Assembly: GCA_964440285.1 (NCBI GenBank)
Contig: CAYTRV010000015.1
Coordinates: 1 to 23,052 of the forward strand
Origin: CALMEC01 sp964440285
GTDB lineage: Bacteria > Actinomycetota > Thermoleophilia > Miltoncostaeales > Miltoncostaeaceae
Length of the DNA: 23,052 nt
Reading direction: 5' to 3'
Under the pieces are notes generated by a model. It did no database searches. It was not told where the DNA came from and worked only from the letters and a program-made list of their open reading frames with translations. Shown in pieces: positions 9,033-15,838 of this stretch. A program made the position numbers and the translations under genes. How positions within the stretch are numbered: position 1 is the first letter of the stretch; each line of letters begins with the position of its first letter.

Positions 9033-10903
9033 GGCGTCCGACTCTTCTCTTCGATCGGGATCGCCGTGTCCTTCTGGGCGGCCCTCAGCTTCGCCCGGGC
9101 GGGCCGCACCATGAACTGCTGCATGTCGCGGATCGTCACGTCCGTGAGGCCCTCGTCAAGTGAGTTGGTGATCCAGTACGTCATGTTGCCACGCTGCCAC
9201 AGGAGGCGGTGCATCTTCTTGCCGTTGTAGAAGGTCGAGAAGCCGCGCTTGTCGACGCCGGTGCGGGTCTTGACGATCTGCGGGTTCTTCAGGCTCGTCT
9301 GGGTGATGGTGACGTACCGGTTGCCGGAGAGCGTCGACTTGTACCGCGCCCGCAGCACGATGGTGAGCGCGTTCGCGTTCCCCCGGTCGCCGCGCTCGAT
9401 GTTGTAGGGGCGCACCCAGGCGACGTCGTAGCCGCGCGGCAGGTGGAGCGGCACCAGGAGGTCCATGCCGGTGAGGCTCTTGGCGGTCTGGATGCGCCGC
9501 TTGAGGCTGGTCGTCGCGACGATGTCCGGGGCGACCTTCGTGCCGGCCGTGGCAGCGGCGGCCTTCGGCGAGACGAGCCCGTCGTAGTCGGATCCGATCA
9601 TCACGAGCACGTCGGCGTCCGTCGGCTGCCCCCTGCGCCGCGCGACGATGCTCGCCCGGTCGCCGAAGAGCAGTTGCAGGGCCCTCGCCTCGTTGCGCTT
9701 GCCCGGCGCGTAGAAGATCGATGTCGACTGGTAGAAGTCGTCCGGGGCGTTCCCGCCGACGAAGACCTTGTATCCGCGCCTCGCGAGGGCCTCGCCGGCC
9801 TTCGCTCCGAGCCGCAGGCGCCTGCTGCCGTTGTAGACGTTGACGGTGACCTTGGTCGGTTCGCTCGGTGTCGTCGGTGCCTGGCTGATGAACTCGGGGT
9901 ACTTCCACTTGTCCACGGCGTCGCGCACCTGCGCCTGGGTCGTCCGCACGACCGATTGCCCGTTGGCGAGGTCGCCGTACCCCGTGACCTGAACCCGCGC
10001 GATGCGCTCCTTCTCGACCTCGAAGAGGCCGAAGATCAGGAAGTCCTTGAGGCGGGAGGTGGAGCGGAGGCTGGTCTTGACCTCGTCGTGGATGGCGTCG
10101 ACGATGTTGTCGAGGCCGCGGGCGCTGCGGCTCTGGCGCTTGAGGTCGGAGAGGAACGCCTGCTGGCGGGCGCCGCGGGCAAAGTCGGAGTCGCCGTGGC
10201 GGTAGCGCACGTAGTCGAGCGCCTCGCTCCCCGCGAGCTTCTGGTACCCGGGCTTGATGTCGAGCTGCTCGAAGTCCTCACCGGGGCCGGAGTTGTCGTT
10301 GAAGTACCACCGGTCGATGTCGAGGAACACGCCGCCCGAGTCGTTGACGAGCCGCACGAACGCGTTGAAGTCGACGTTGAAGAAATGGTCGATGCGCTCG
10401 CCGGTGAGCTGCTGCACGGTTTCGATGGCGAGCTTCTCGGTGCCGTACGAGTACGCCGCGTTGATCTTGTCCTGGCCGTGGCCGGGGATGCTGACGTAAA
10501 GGTCGCGGGGGAACGAAAGCAGGGAGATGAACCCACGCTTGAAGTCGAGCCGGGCCAGGATGAGCGTGTCGCTGCGGCCGTTGCCGACACCCTTGCCGCC
10601 CCGCGTGTCCGAGCCGATGACGAGGATGTTCCAGGGCCGGTCGGGCAGGCTCTTGGGCTCCGGCGCGAGCACCTTGATCGCCTCCTTGACCTCCGCGCTC
10701 TGGTTGTCGGGATTGGACAGGGCGCGGTTCGCGTAGCGCTCGGCGAAGAGCAACCCGGACGCCCCGAGCCCCACCAGGGCGAGCACGCTCCACGTCATCG
10801 CGGCGAGCACCGGCCGGCGGCGGCCGGGGATTTTGTAGTACGTCGCGTCGCGATGGTCGAGGGGCCGCTGCGACGGACCGATTGGCGGCTCGACGACGCT
10901 CAC
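9029..10903 (-). CDS. LytR-CpsA-Psr (LCP) family glycopolymer transferase with LytR_C and extra C-terminal domain
   Basis: A 624-residue membrane-anchored protein. LCP enzymes move lipid-linked glycopolymers (teichoic acid, arabinogalactan, capsule) onto peptidoglycan outside the cell. A cytoplasmic tail (1-31) is followed by one transmembrane segment (about 32-54). The LCP domain (about 92-260) contains VIGSDTRG (96-102), NGRSDTLILARLD (108-120), SFPRDLYVSIPGHGQDKINAAY (starting 130) and YVRYRHGDSDFARGARQQAFL (231-251), with the conserved Asp/Arg residues binding pyrophosphate and Mg. Residues about 350-440 are a LytR_C domain (VNVYNGS...GYKVFVGG). Residues about 478-602 form an additional domain with a PRGYDVAWVRPY start and a DUF4367-like pattern, unusual for LCP proteins. 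The GTG at 10903 overlaps the peptidase stop as GTGA. It sits in one operon with sugar-nucleotide genes, fitting export and attachment of their product. Confidence 0.92.
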   Translation of the reverse strand: MSVVEPPIGPSQRPLDHRDATYYKIPGRRRPVLAAMTWSVLALVGLGASGLLFAERYANRALSNPDNQSAEVKEAIKVLAPEPKSLPDRPWNILVIGSDTRGGKGVGNGRSDTLILARLDFKRGFISLLSFPRDLYVSIPGHGQDKINAAYSYGTEKLAIETVQQLTGERIDHFFNVDFNAFVRLVNDSGGVFLDIDRWYFNDNSGPGEDFEQLDIKPGYQKLAGSEALDYVRYRHGDSDFARGARQQAFLSDLKRQSRSARGLDNIVDAIHDEVKTSLRSTSRLKDFLIFGLFEVEKERIARVQVTGYGDLANGQSVVRTTQAQVRDAVDKWKYPEFISQAPTTPSEPTKVTVNVYNGSRRLRLGAKAGEALARRGYKVFVGGNAPDDFYQSTSIFYAPGKRNEARALQLLFGDRASIVARRRGQPTDADVLVMIGSDYDGLVSPKAAAATAGTKVAPDIVATTSLKRRIQTAKSLTGMDLLVPLHLPRGYDVAWVRPYNIERGDRGNANALTIVLRARYKSTLSGNRYVTITQTSLKNPQIVKTRTGVDKRGFSTFYNGKKMHRLLWQRGNMTYWITNSLDEGLTDVTIRDMQQFMVRPARAKLRAAQKDTAIPIEEKSRTP

Positions 10904-12003
10904 GCCGCCGGCACCTCCGCCTGCGCGCCGGCGCCGCGCCGCCCGACGAGGCGGGCGAAGTCCGTCAGCGCCCGCCGGTACGAGGAGAGGCACCCGGCCT
11001 CCACGTACTCCGCCGGACCGTGATGGCCCGCGCCCCGCGGCCCGAACTCGACCGCCGGCACCCCGACCTCGAGGAACGCGACGACATCCGACGCGCCGTC
11101 GCGGCCGACCGACGTGGCGGTCGGCTCGTAGGCCCCGACAGCCTCCAATAGCAGGGCGACGAAGTGGTGCTCGGGGTCGACGTACGCCGGCGGCCGCTCA
11201 ACGAGCACGTCGATGCGCCAGTCGCCGACCGACCGGATCTGGGCGAGCACCTCGTTGGGGTCCTGGCCCGGGAGGTACCGAACGTCGATGTCGAGGCGGC
11301 AGTGGTCCGCCACCTTGTTGGTCGCGTCGCCGCCCTGGATACGGCCGAGGTTGATCGACGGGCGCGTGAAGAGTTCGGTGGACGCGGTGGCGAAGGGCAG
11401 CTCGGAGATCGCGCGGTACATCTCGACGCCGTCGAGGATCGCCGACCGTCCGAGCCACGGCGTGGAGCCGTGGGCGGCCACGCCTTCCACCTCCGCCCGT
11501 ATCATCAGGACGCCCTTCGCCTGCACGCCGACCTGCATGTCGGTCGGCTCCCCGCAGATCACGAAGTCGGCGCGGAGGCCGTCGGCGACGAGCATCTCGG
11601 TGCAGTTCGGGCCCGGTTCAGACCGTTCCTCGTCGGGGACGACGATCAGCTCGACGACCGCGCCGTCGCAGCCCTTCGCGAGATCCGAGAAGGCGAGCAT
11701 CATCGCGGCGAGGGCACCCTTCATGTCGTAGGCGCCGCGGCCGTAGACCCGGCCGTCCTCGATGCGGGCGTGGAACTGCTCGCGCCGGCCGGGCACGACG
11801 TCGACGTGCCCGTTGAAGATGACACGGGCCGACCCGGTGCCGACGCGGGCAACGATGCATTCGCGGCCATGCATTCCGCGACGTTCCACGGTGGCGCCGC
11901 ATCCCTCGAGCCACCCTTCGACGAAGTCGAGTGCGGGTCCGAGTCCAGCGGCGGTCGAGGTGTCGAACGCGATGAGGCGCTCGGTGAGCTGCACTTCGTC
12001 CAA
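10900..12003 (-). CDS. M20-family metallopeptidase (ArgE/DapE-like)
   Basis: A 367-residue di-zinc amidohydrolase related to acetylornithine deacetylase and succinyl-diaminopimelate desuccinylase. Metal ligands and catalytic residues are visible: FNGHVDVVPG (H66, D68), GRGAYDMKGALAAMM (bridging D93), PDEERSE (E125, E126), CGEPTD (E152) and GPRGAGHHGPAEYV (H327/H328). The lid/dimerisation domain has VEGVAAHGSTPWLG (about 172-185). A DapE role in meso-diaminopimelate synthesis would fit the cell-wall operon, but ArgE or a peptidase cannot be excluded by eye. Start choice: TTG at 12003, 8 nt after TAACAT, so probably leaderless; a GTG at 11994 is the alternative. The ATG at 12014 is in another frame. 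It heads a six-gene overlapping operon ending in mtnA. Confidence 0.88.
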   Translation of the reverse strand: MDEVQLTERLIAFDTSTAAGLGPALDFVEGWLEGCGATVERRGMHGRECIVARVGTGSARVIFNGHVDVVPGRREQFHARIEDGRVYGRGAYDMKGALAAMMLAFSDLAKGCDGAVVELIVVPDEERSEPGPNCTEMLVADGLRADFVICGEPTDMQVGVQAKGVLMIRAEVEGVAAHGSTPWLGRSAILDGVEMYRAISELPFATASTELFTRPSINLGRIQGGDATNKVADHCRLDIDVRYLPGQDPNEVLAQIRSVGDWRIDVLVERPPAYVDPEHHFVALLLEAVGAYEPTATSVGRDGASDVVAFLEVGVPAVEFGPRGAGHHGPAEYVEAGCLSSYRRALTDFARLVGRRGAGAQAEVPAA

Positions 12004-12017
12004 CGCGGGGCATGTTA
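12001..12017 (-). promoter_or_regulatory. Putative leaderless promoter of the six-gene sugar/envelope operon
   Basis: On the minus strand TAACAT (12017-12012) fits the TANNNT -10 pattern and is followed after 8 nt by the TTG at 12003, with no Shine-Dalgarno between. The spacing equals that of the antiporter gene at 2458. No -35 is recognisable. Confidence 0.4.
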
Positions 12018-12099
12018 GCCGAGGCCCATGCCATCCGGACCGCGCAGGGTCCCTCCGGATCTCCCACCCCACGCAGAGAATGACGGATGCCAATGCGAG

Positions 12100-13413
12100 T
12101 TACGGGTGCTCACGGCCAGCCGGCGACGGCACCGGCGGCTGGTTCTCCACGGGCCCGGTCTGGGAGGCGCGATGGCGGCTCGCGAGCAGCCCCTCGCGGA
12201 CGCCTCCGTGCGGGGCGCCCTCGATCCCGTCGATCGCCGGGACGCGGTGGGTGAGGCTCCAGAGCCCCCAGGCGCCGAGAAGGGCGGCGCACGCGCCGAG
12301 GCTCCAGCGGATCCCGACGAGCTCGGCGAGCCCCCCGGCAGCCTGCGCGCCGATGGCGATCGGTCCGAGCACCGCGAGCTGGTAGAGGCCCAGCATGCGG
12401 CCGAGGAGCTCCGGGGGCGAGCGGAGCTGGATCGCGGCGTTGGTGGCGATGAACATCCAGATCCAGAACGCACCCCCGACGAACATCGCCACGAGGGCGA
12501 GCCAGAACCAGGGTGCCGCGGCGAGCACCCCCATGGCGGCGGCGAAGGCGAATGTTGCAGTCGGCAGGGCGTGGTGGTGCGGGTAGCCGCTGCGGCCGAA
12601 CCGTTCGAGGAGCCACGCTCCGATGAGCGCGCCAGCGCCCATACACCCGAGCAGGAGGCCAAGCCCGACTTCCCGCGCGCCGAGCTTGGCGACGACGACC
12701 GGGGCGAGCTCCTGTGCGGGCGCGGCAAGCGCGGCGAAGATCCCGATGCCGAGCAGGAGCCGCCGGGGAGCGGGGTTCTGGACGGCGTGGCGGAGGGCCT
12801 CCCTGACGCGAGCCCGGGAGCCGGGCGCTGCCGGCGGGAACGCGCCGAGCCGGGCGAGCACGAGGATGAGCACGACGAACGACACCGCGTTGACGGCGAA
12901 GCACGCCGCAGGACCGCCGAACGCGAGCAGGACGCCGCCGAGGGTCGGGCCGGCGAGGCGGGCGACGTTGATGCCGGCGGCGTTGAGGGCGATGGCTTCC
13001 GGGAGCTTGTCGCGCCCGGCCAGGACGCCGACGAGGGCGAGCATCGCCGGCAGGCCGAGGGCGAAGCCGACGCCGACGAGGAACGTCGCGGCGTAGATGA
13101 CCGCCGGGGTGGCGAGGTCGAGGGCGGCGAGGACCGCGAGGCTGCCGGCGCCGACGGCTTGGAGGGCGAACGAGGCGATGCCGACGGCGCGCCGGTCGAG
13201 CCGATCGGCGAGCTGCCCGGCGTACCCGGAGAGCACGAACGCCGGCCCGCGGGCCACGAGCGCAAGGGCGCCGACGGCGGCGGGGCTCTCGGTCAGGTCA
13301 TAGATGAGCCATCCGGCGCCCACCACCTGGAGCCACGACCCGGCGTTCGACGCGAGGCTGGCCAGCCAGAACCGCCGGAACTCCGGGACGCGCAGGACTG
13401 CGGGGACCCCCAT
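12100..13413 (-). CDS. MFS transporter, MFS_3 / EntS-like family
   Basis: A 437-residue major facilitator protein with about 11-12 hydrophobic segments. The start (EFRRFWLASLASNAGSWLQ) and the A-motif-like loop GQLADRLDRRAVG at about 66-78 match the MFS_3 group (EntS and related exporters). The segment AIALNAAGINVARLAGPTLGG at about 140-160 is typical of the same group. It probably works as a proton-driven exporter; the substrate is unknown. The last 45 residues or so are polar and rich in proline, glycine and arginine, probably a cytoplasmic tail. The ATG at 13413 lies 6 nt after TAGTGT, giving a leaderless arrangement. It ends 96 nt before the M20 gene on the same strand and may belong to the same functional group, but each has its own promoter candidate. 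Confidence 0.9.
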   Translation of the reverse strand: MGVPAVLRVPEFRRFWLASLASNAGSWLQVVGAGWLIYDLTESPAAVGALALVARGPAFVLSGYAGQLADRLDRRAVGIASFALQAVGAGSLAVLAALDLATPAVIYAATFLVGVGFALGLPAMLALVGVLAGRDKLPEAIALNAAGINVARLAGPTLGGVLLAFGGPAACFAVNAVSFVVLILVLARLGAFPPAAPGSRARVREALRHAVQNPAPRRLLLGIGIFAALAAPAQELAPVVVAKLGAREVGLGLLLGCMGAGALIGAWLLERFGRSGYPHHHALPTATFAFAAAMGVLAAAPWFWLALVAMFVGGAFWIWMFIATNAAIQLRSPPELLGRMLGLYQLAVLGPIAIGAQAAGGLAELVGIRWSLGACAALLGAWGLWSLTHRVPAIDGIEGAPHGGVREGLLASRHRASQTGPVENQPPVPSPAGREHP

Positions 13414-13425
13414 GGATCCACACTA
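13411..13425 (-). promoter_or_regulatory. Putative leaderless promoter of the MFS transporter
   Basis: TAGTGT (minus strand 13425-13420) is followed by a 6-nt spacer (GGATCC) and the ATG. TANNNT exactly 6 nt before a start codon is the classic actinobacterial leaderless geometry. No Shine-Dalgarno of quality is present. Confidence 0.45.
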
Positions 13426-13492
13426 GCCGCGGGCTCCAGCACCCCGCCCGTGTCGGGCAATTGACGATGACACGCTCGGTTCTGATGGACGT

Positions 13493-13730
13493 CTACGGCA
13501 GCATGGAAGGGAAGCGAACCATGGGGACATCCCTCGTGCCGGCCGTACCGGAGAAGTGCACGATCGTGTCCTTTGGATAGGGCCCGTCGAGCACAAGGCC
13601 GTTGTGCTCGATCGGGAAACACCTGCCGTTGACCGTGCCTCTGTGTAGGCATCCGGAACGATCGCGTGGGCCAGGGTGATCCTTCGCTGCTTCCCCGCAA
13701 TGCCGAAGCCGATGTCACCCCCACCGAGCG
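13493..13730 (-). pseudogene. Degraded C-terminal coding fragment, unknown family
   Basis: Two partial minus-strand frames join into a protein-like sequence if one frame change is allowed near 13645. Upstream half: GGGDIGFGIAGKQRRITLAH then AIVPDAYT. Downstream half: GTVNGRCFPIEHNGLVLDG, PYPKDTIVHFSGTAG, TRDVPMVRFPSMLP, stop at 13493-13495. The downstream frame has no ATG, GTG or TTG before its first in-frame upstream TGA, except a GTG deep inside. This suits a frameshifted relic rather than a gene. I do not recognise the family, and chance cannot be ruled out in GC-rich DNA. Confidence 0.35.
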
Positions 13731-13930
13731 GACCTGCCGTCCCGCAGCCGATGCTGCCCGAATCCTCGGTCGTCCAGGCGGGACGACACCGTCCCGACCG
13801 GCACCCTCAGCGCCTCGCGATCTCCGCAGGCGTGTAGTCGAACCAGTTACCTGAGCACGAGCGGTCGCGGAGCTTGTCCCGCCTTCGGATCCAGAAACGG
13901 TTCGACGCGCCTGCGGAGAACACGGCGTCA
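13725..13930 (-). pseudogene. Relic with sigma-factor region 4-like helix-turn-helix, frameshifted
   Basis: The minus strand reads NWFDYTPAEIARR then TGA (13807-13809). In the frame starting at 13810 it continues LRVPVGTVSSRLDDRG. Joined by a single-base correction this gives YTPAEIARRLRVPVGTVSSR, close to the helix-turn-helix of ECF sigma factor region 4 (pattern: AEIA-x2-L-x-VPVGTV-x-SRL). Upstream residues FSAGASNRFWIRRRDKLRDR are not recognisable. No start codon or complete domain exists, so this is best read as decayed coding DNA. Another winged-helix origin is possible. Confidence 0.4.
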
Positions 13931-13972
13931 ACCAGCGACTGGGCTTGAACTGTCAAGCGCCGAGCGGTCCCC

Positions 13973-15085
13973 CTACCGACCGACGGCGCCGCCCAGGGGT
14001 GTGGGCCTGCCGACCAGATCCCGATAGAGGTCGATGACATCGTCGACCTGGCCCTCGAAGGTGAAGCGGTCGCGCTTCGCAGCGACGGTGCGACGCAGCG
14101 ACGCCATGTCGAGATCGCGCACCGCGTCCGCGACGTCGGCGACGTCGTCGAGCACCACCCCGACGCCTTCGTCCTCGACGAATCGGCGGAGTGCCAAGTG
14201 GTCGCGGAGGGTCACCACTGGCAACCCCGCCCCGAGATACTCGAACAGCTTGTTCGGCAGCACCGTGTCGAGGTGCGCCGCGTTCAGCGTGGCGTTGAAG
14301 CCCGCCCAGCCGAGGTCGTACCGCGGGAGCGTCCGCATCAGCGTCGCCGGATCCAGGGGCTCATGGCACCGGATGTTTCGCCGCTCGGCCGCCAGGTCCG
14401 CATAGGCGGGGGCCGGCCTCGACGGGTGAATGACAAGCGCAACGCCGGCGTCGGCGACCGTACGGAAGAGGTCGCGCAGGTCGTAGTGGCCGCCGTCGGT
14501 CGAGAGGCTCCCCTCGTACACGATCGTGCGTGACCCCTCGCCGCTGCGCTCCGGAAGGTCGACGACGCGGTCGCGGCGCAGCGCGAGGTTACCCAGCACC
14601 AGCGTCCGCCCCGGCAGCTCGTACTGCGCGCGCAGGACGTCCACCAGTTCGGGCGAGACCGTGATGAGCGCTGCGGCGCCCTCGATCGCGGCGCGCTCGA
14701 GGCCGAGGGGGTCGACCGGCTCGGGGAATCCATCGCGGTACGGCGTGTGGCGCAGGCTCTGAAGATCGTGGATGTCGTGCACCACCGGGATGTCATCCCC
14801 CACCAGTTCCAGAGCCAGCGCGGTGAGCACATCCGGCAGGTTGTGGCTGTGGATCAGGTCCGGCTGGAAGTCGTTGAGCACCGCCCGCAGCTCGTCGACC
14901 GGCCGGGCGTCCTCGCCCAGGTCCCACCACCCGTCGAAGAGATCGTCCCCCGAGCCGTAGAACTCGGTCAGCGTGCGCCCCTGATACGCGAACCCCAGCT
15001 CGAGGTCCGGCCAGGCGCCGCGCAGCCCGACCGCGTACTTCATCGCGCGCACGCACGGTTGGCGCTGCAGGAAGAGGACCCTCAC
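13973..15085 (-). CDS. Glycosyltransferase family 4-like (GT-B fold)
   Basis: A 370-residue GT-B glycosyltransferase that would transfer a sugar from a nucleotide sugar to a lipid- or polymer-linked acceptor at the inner face of the membrane. N-terminal domain features: MRVLFLQRQPC, IHSHNLPDVL (78-87) and PVVHDIHDLQSLRHTPYR (100-117). The linker has IVYEGSLS (188-195). The C-terminal donor-binding domain has HEPLDPATLMRTLPRYDLGW (241-260) and LPNKLFEYLGAGLPVV (276-291), the typical GT4 donor-site motif. The GTG at 15085 overlaps the acetyltransferase stop as GTGA, so the pair is coupled. Donor and acceptor cannot be deduced. It is near, but not in, the sugar-nucleotide operon. Confidence 0.88.
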   Translation of the reverse strand: MRVLFLQRQPCVRAMKYAVGLRGAWPDLELGFAYQGRTLTEFYGSGDDLFDGWWDLGEDARPVDELRAVLNDFQPDLIHSHNLPDVLTALALELVGDDIPVVHDIHDLQSLRHTPYRDGFPEPVDPLGLERAAIEGAAALITVSPELVDVLRAQYELPGRTLVLGNLALRRDRVVDLPERSGEGSRTIVYEGSLSTDGGHYDLRDLFRTVADAGVALVIHPSRPAPAYADLAAERRNIRCHEPLDPATLMRTLPRYDLGWAGFNATLNAAHLDTVLPNKLFEYLGAGLPVVTLRDHLALRRFVEDEGVGVVLDDVADVADAVRDLDMASLRRTVAAKRDRFTFEGQVDDVIDLYRDLVGRPTPLGGAVGR

Positions 15086-15540
15086 GAAGCCACACGGCTC
15101 TTGATCGCCTTCGCCGGGTTCCCGACGACGATCGAGTACGGCTCGACGTCGCGCGTCACCACGCTGCCCGCGCCGACCACGCAGCCGTTACCCAGGGCGA
15201 CGCCGGGGAGGATGCAGACGCCCATGCCGATCCAGCAGTCCGCTCCGAGCACGACCGGGCCGAGGTTCCAGCCCTGCTCCGGGATCGGTCGGTCGGTCTC
15301 CATCTCGTGGTTGGCGGTGTGGATCATGGTGTAAGGCCCGATGATGGTTCTGTCGCCGATCGTCAGGCCGCCAAGACCGTTCACGTAGCAGCCGAAGTTG
15401 AACCCGACCTTCTCCCCCATCTCGATGCGGTCGCCGTTCAGCCAGATGATGTGGTCGATGTAGAACGACCCCTCGCCGACGCGCTTGGCATCGTGCGGGC
15501 GAAACGGGATGACCCGTTTGCTCAGTTCGTTGATCAGCAT
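15082..15540 (-). CDS. Hexapeptide-repeat O-acetyltransferase (maltose/xenobiotic acetyltransferase-like)
   Basis: A 152-residue left-handed beta-helix acyltransferase. Isoleucine-rich hexapeptide turns run from about residue 40 to 140 (MGEKVGFNFGCYVNGLGGL, IGDRTIIGPY, PVVLGADCWIGMGVCILPGV, ALGNGCVVGAGSVVTRDV). The catalytic histidine region is MIHTANHEM (H74, H78), and the C-terminal VVGNPAKAIKSR is characteristic of the acetyl-CoA-binding end. It likely O-acetylates a sugar. The ATG at 15540 has GGGAG 8 nt upstream. It is the first gene of a two-gene unit with the overlapping glycosyltransferase, suggesting one modified glycan as product. The same frame stays open far upstream but with arginine/proline-rich shadow content. 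Confidence 0.88.
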   Translation of the reverse strand: MLINELSKRVIPFRPHDAKRVGEGSFYIDHIIWLNGDRIEMGEKVGFNFGCYVNGLGGLTIGDRTIIGPYTMIHTANHEMETDRPIPEQGWNLGPVVLGADCWIGMGVCILPGVALGNGCVVGAGSVVTRDVEPYSIVVGNPAKAIKSRVAS

Positions 15541-15790
15541 CGTTGGTCTCCCGGGCTCGAAGGATCGGGGATGCGGCGCCACGGGGCGGGAGGCCCGGCT
15601 CTCGGCGCCGGCGGCAAGCCTGCCACATTCGTCCGCCGCGCTCCCCTCCGCCCTGGCCAGCGACGCGATCGGGTCCACCCGAGAGGGTGACCACTCGTTC
15701 CCGGGTGGTCGCTGGTTCGGGCAACGCGGGCCGTTCCGCGGCCACGATCGATCGTCGAAGGCCCGCGGTCTCGGCCTATATCCTCGGGCC
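15541..15790. promoter_or_regulatory. Divergent regulatory region with nested inverted repeats
   Basis: This spacer separates the acetyltransferase (minus) from birA (plus). CCAGCGA (15657-15663) pairs with TCGCTGG (15709-15715), and inside it CCACCCG (15675-15681) pairs with CGGGTGG (15702-15708), making a two-part stem with an 11-nt bulge. Further right, ACGATCGATCGT (15744-15755) is a perfect 12-bp palindrome nested in GCGGGCC (15726-15732) and GGCCCGC (15760-15766). The palindrome lies about 25 nt upstream of the birA -10 candidate, an operator-like position. No sequence like the known TTGTAAACC-type BirA operator was seen. Confidence 0.4.
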
Positions 15791-15793
15791 GTG
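15779..15793 (+). promoter_or_regulatory. birA: Putative -10 box of birA transcript
   Basis: TATCCT (15779-15784) fits TANNNT and is followed by 6 nt and a GTG at 15791. The transcript would therefore begin with a leaderless short ORF and place birA's own ATG about 45 nt downstream. The overlapping TATATC (15777-15782) is an alternative reading of the same box. Confidence 0.45.
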
Positions 15794-15838
15794 ACGAGCT
15801 GTTTCGGATCCCCGCCCGGCGCGAGGAGCCCACGATGA
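15791..15838 (+). CDS. 15-codon leader ORF overlapping the birA start
   Basis: GTG at 15791 opens a 15-codon frame (VTSCFGSPPGARSPR). Its TGA (15836-15838) overlaps the birA ATG (15835-15837) as ATGA. The GTG sits 6 nt after a TATCCT box, so it would be translated from a leaderless transcript, and termination would deliver ribosomes to the birA start, which also has its own GAGGAG. It contains a single cysteine codon and three prolines; no run of one amino acid suggests classical attenuation. A short ORF of this kind could arise by chance, but the coincidence of box, start and overlap is suggestive. Confidence 0.4.
   Translation: MTSCFGSPPGARSPR

Larger units (their letters stand above)
13414..13972. 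other. 559-nt gap without intact gene
   Basis: Between the MFS start and the glycosyltransferase stop no frame gives a convincing complete protein on either strand. The stretch contains the two minus-strand relics listed separately and a small inverted repeat GCTTGA-ACTG-TCAAGC (13943-13958) just after the glycosyltransferase end, without a T-run. Base composition is less extreme than in neighbouring genes, consistent with decay. No tRNA, transposase or repeat family was seen. Confidence 0.6.

Noticed and set aside
9209..11023. 604-codon open frame on the plus strand opposite the LCP gene
   Set aside because: Composition is Val/Asp/Glu/Gly-rich nonsense typical of the antisense frame of GC3-rich genes; the minus strand has clear LCP motifs.
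11618..12067. Alternative frame starting near the ATG at 12014 before the M20 gene
   Set aside because: It gives an Arg/His-rich shadow peptide; the M20 frame has all metal ligands and starts at TTG 12003 or GTG 11994.
13943..13958. GCTTGA-N4-TCAAGC as terminator of the glycosyltransferase unit
   Set aside because: A 6-bp, half AT stem with no U-tract is too weak to call.
15657..15715. Possible T-box or other riboswitch because of a GGGTGG-like segment
   Set aside because: No T-box specifier stem, no full conserved T-box sequence and no terminator/antiterminator pair; kept only as an unexplained inverted repeat.
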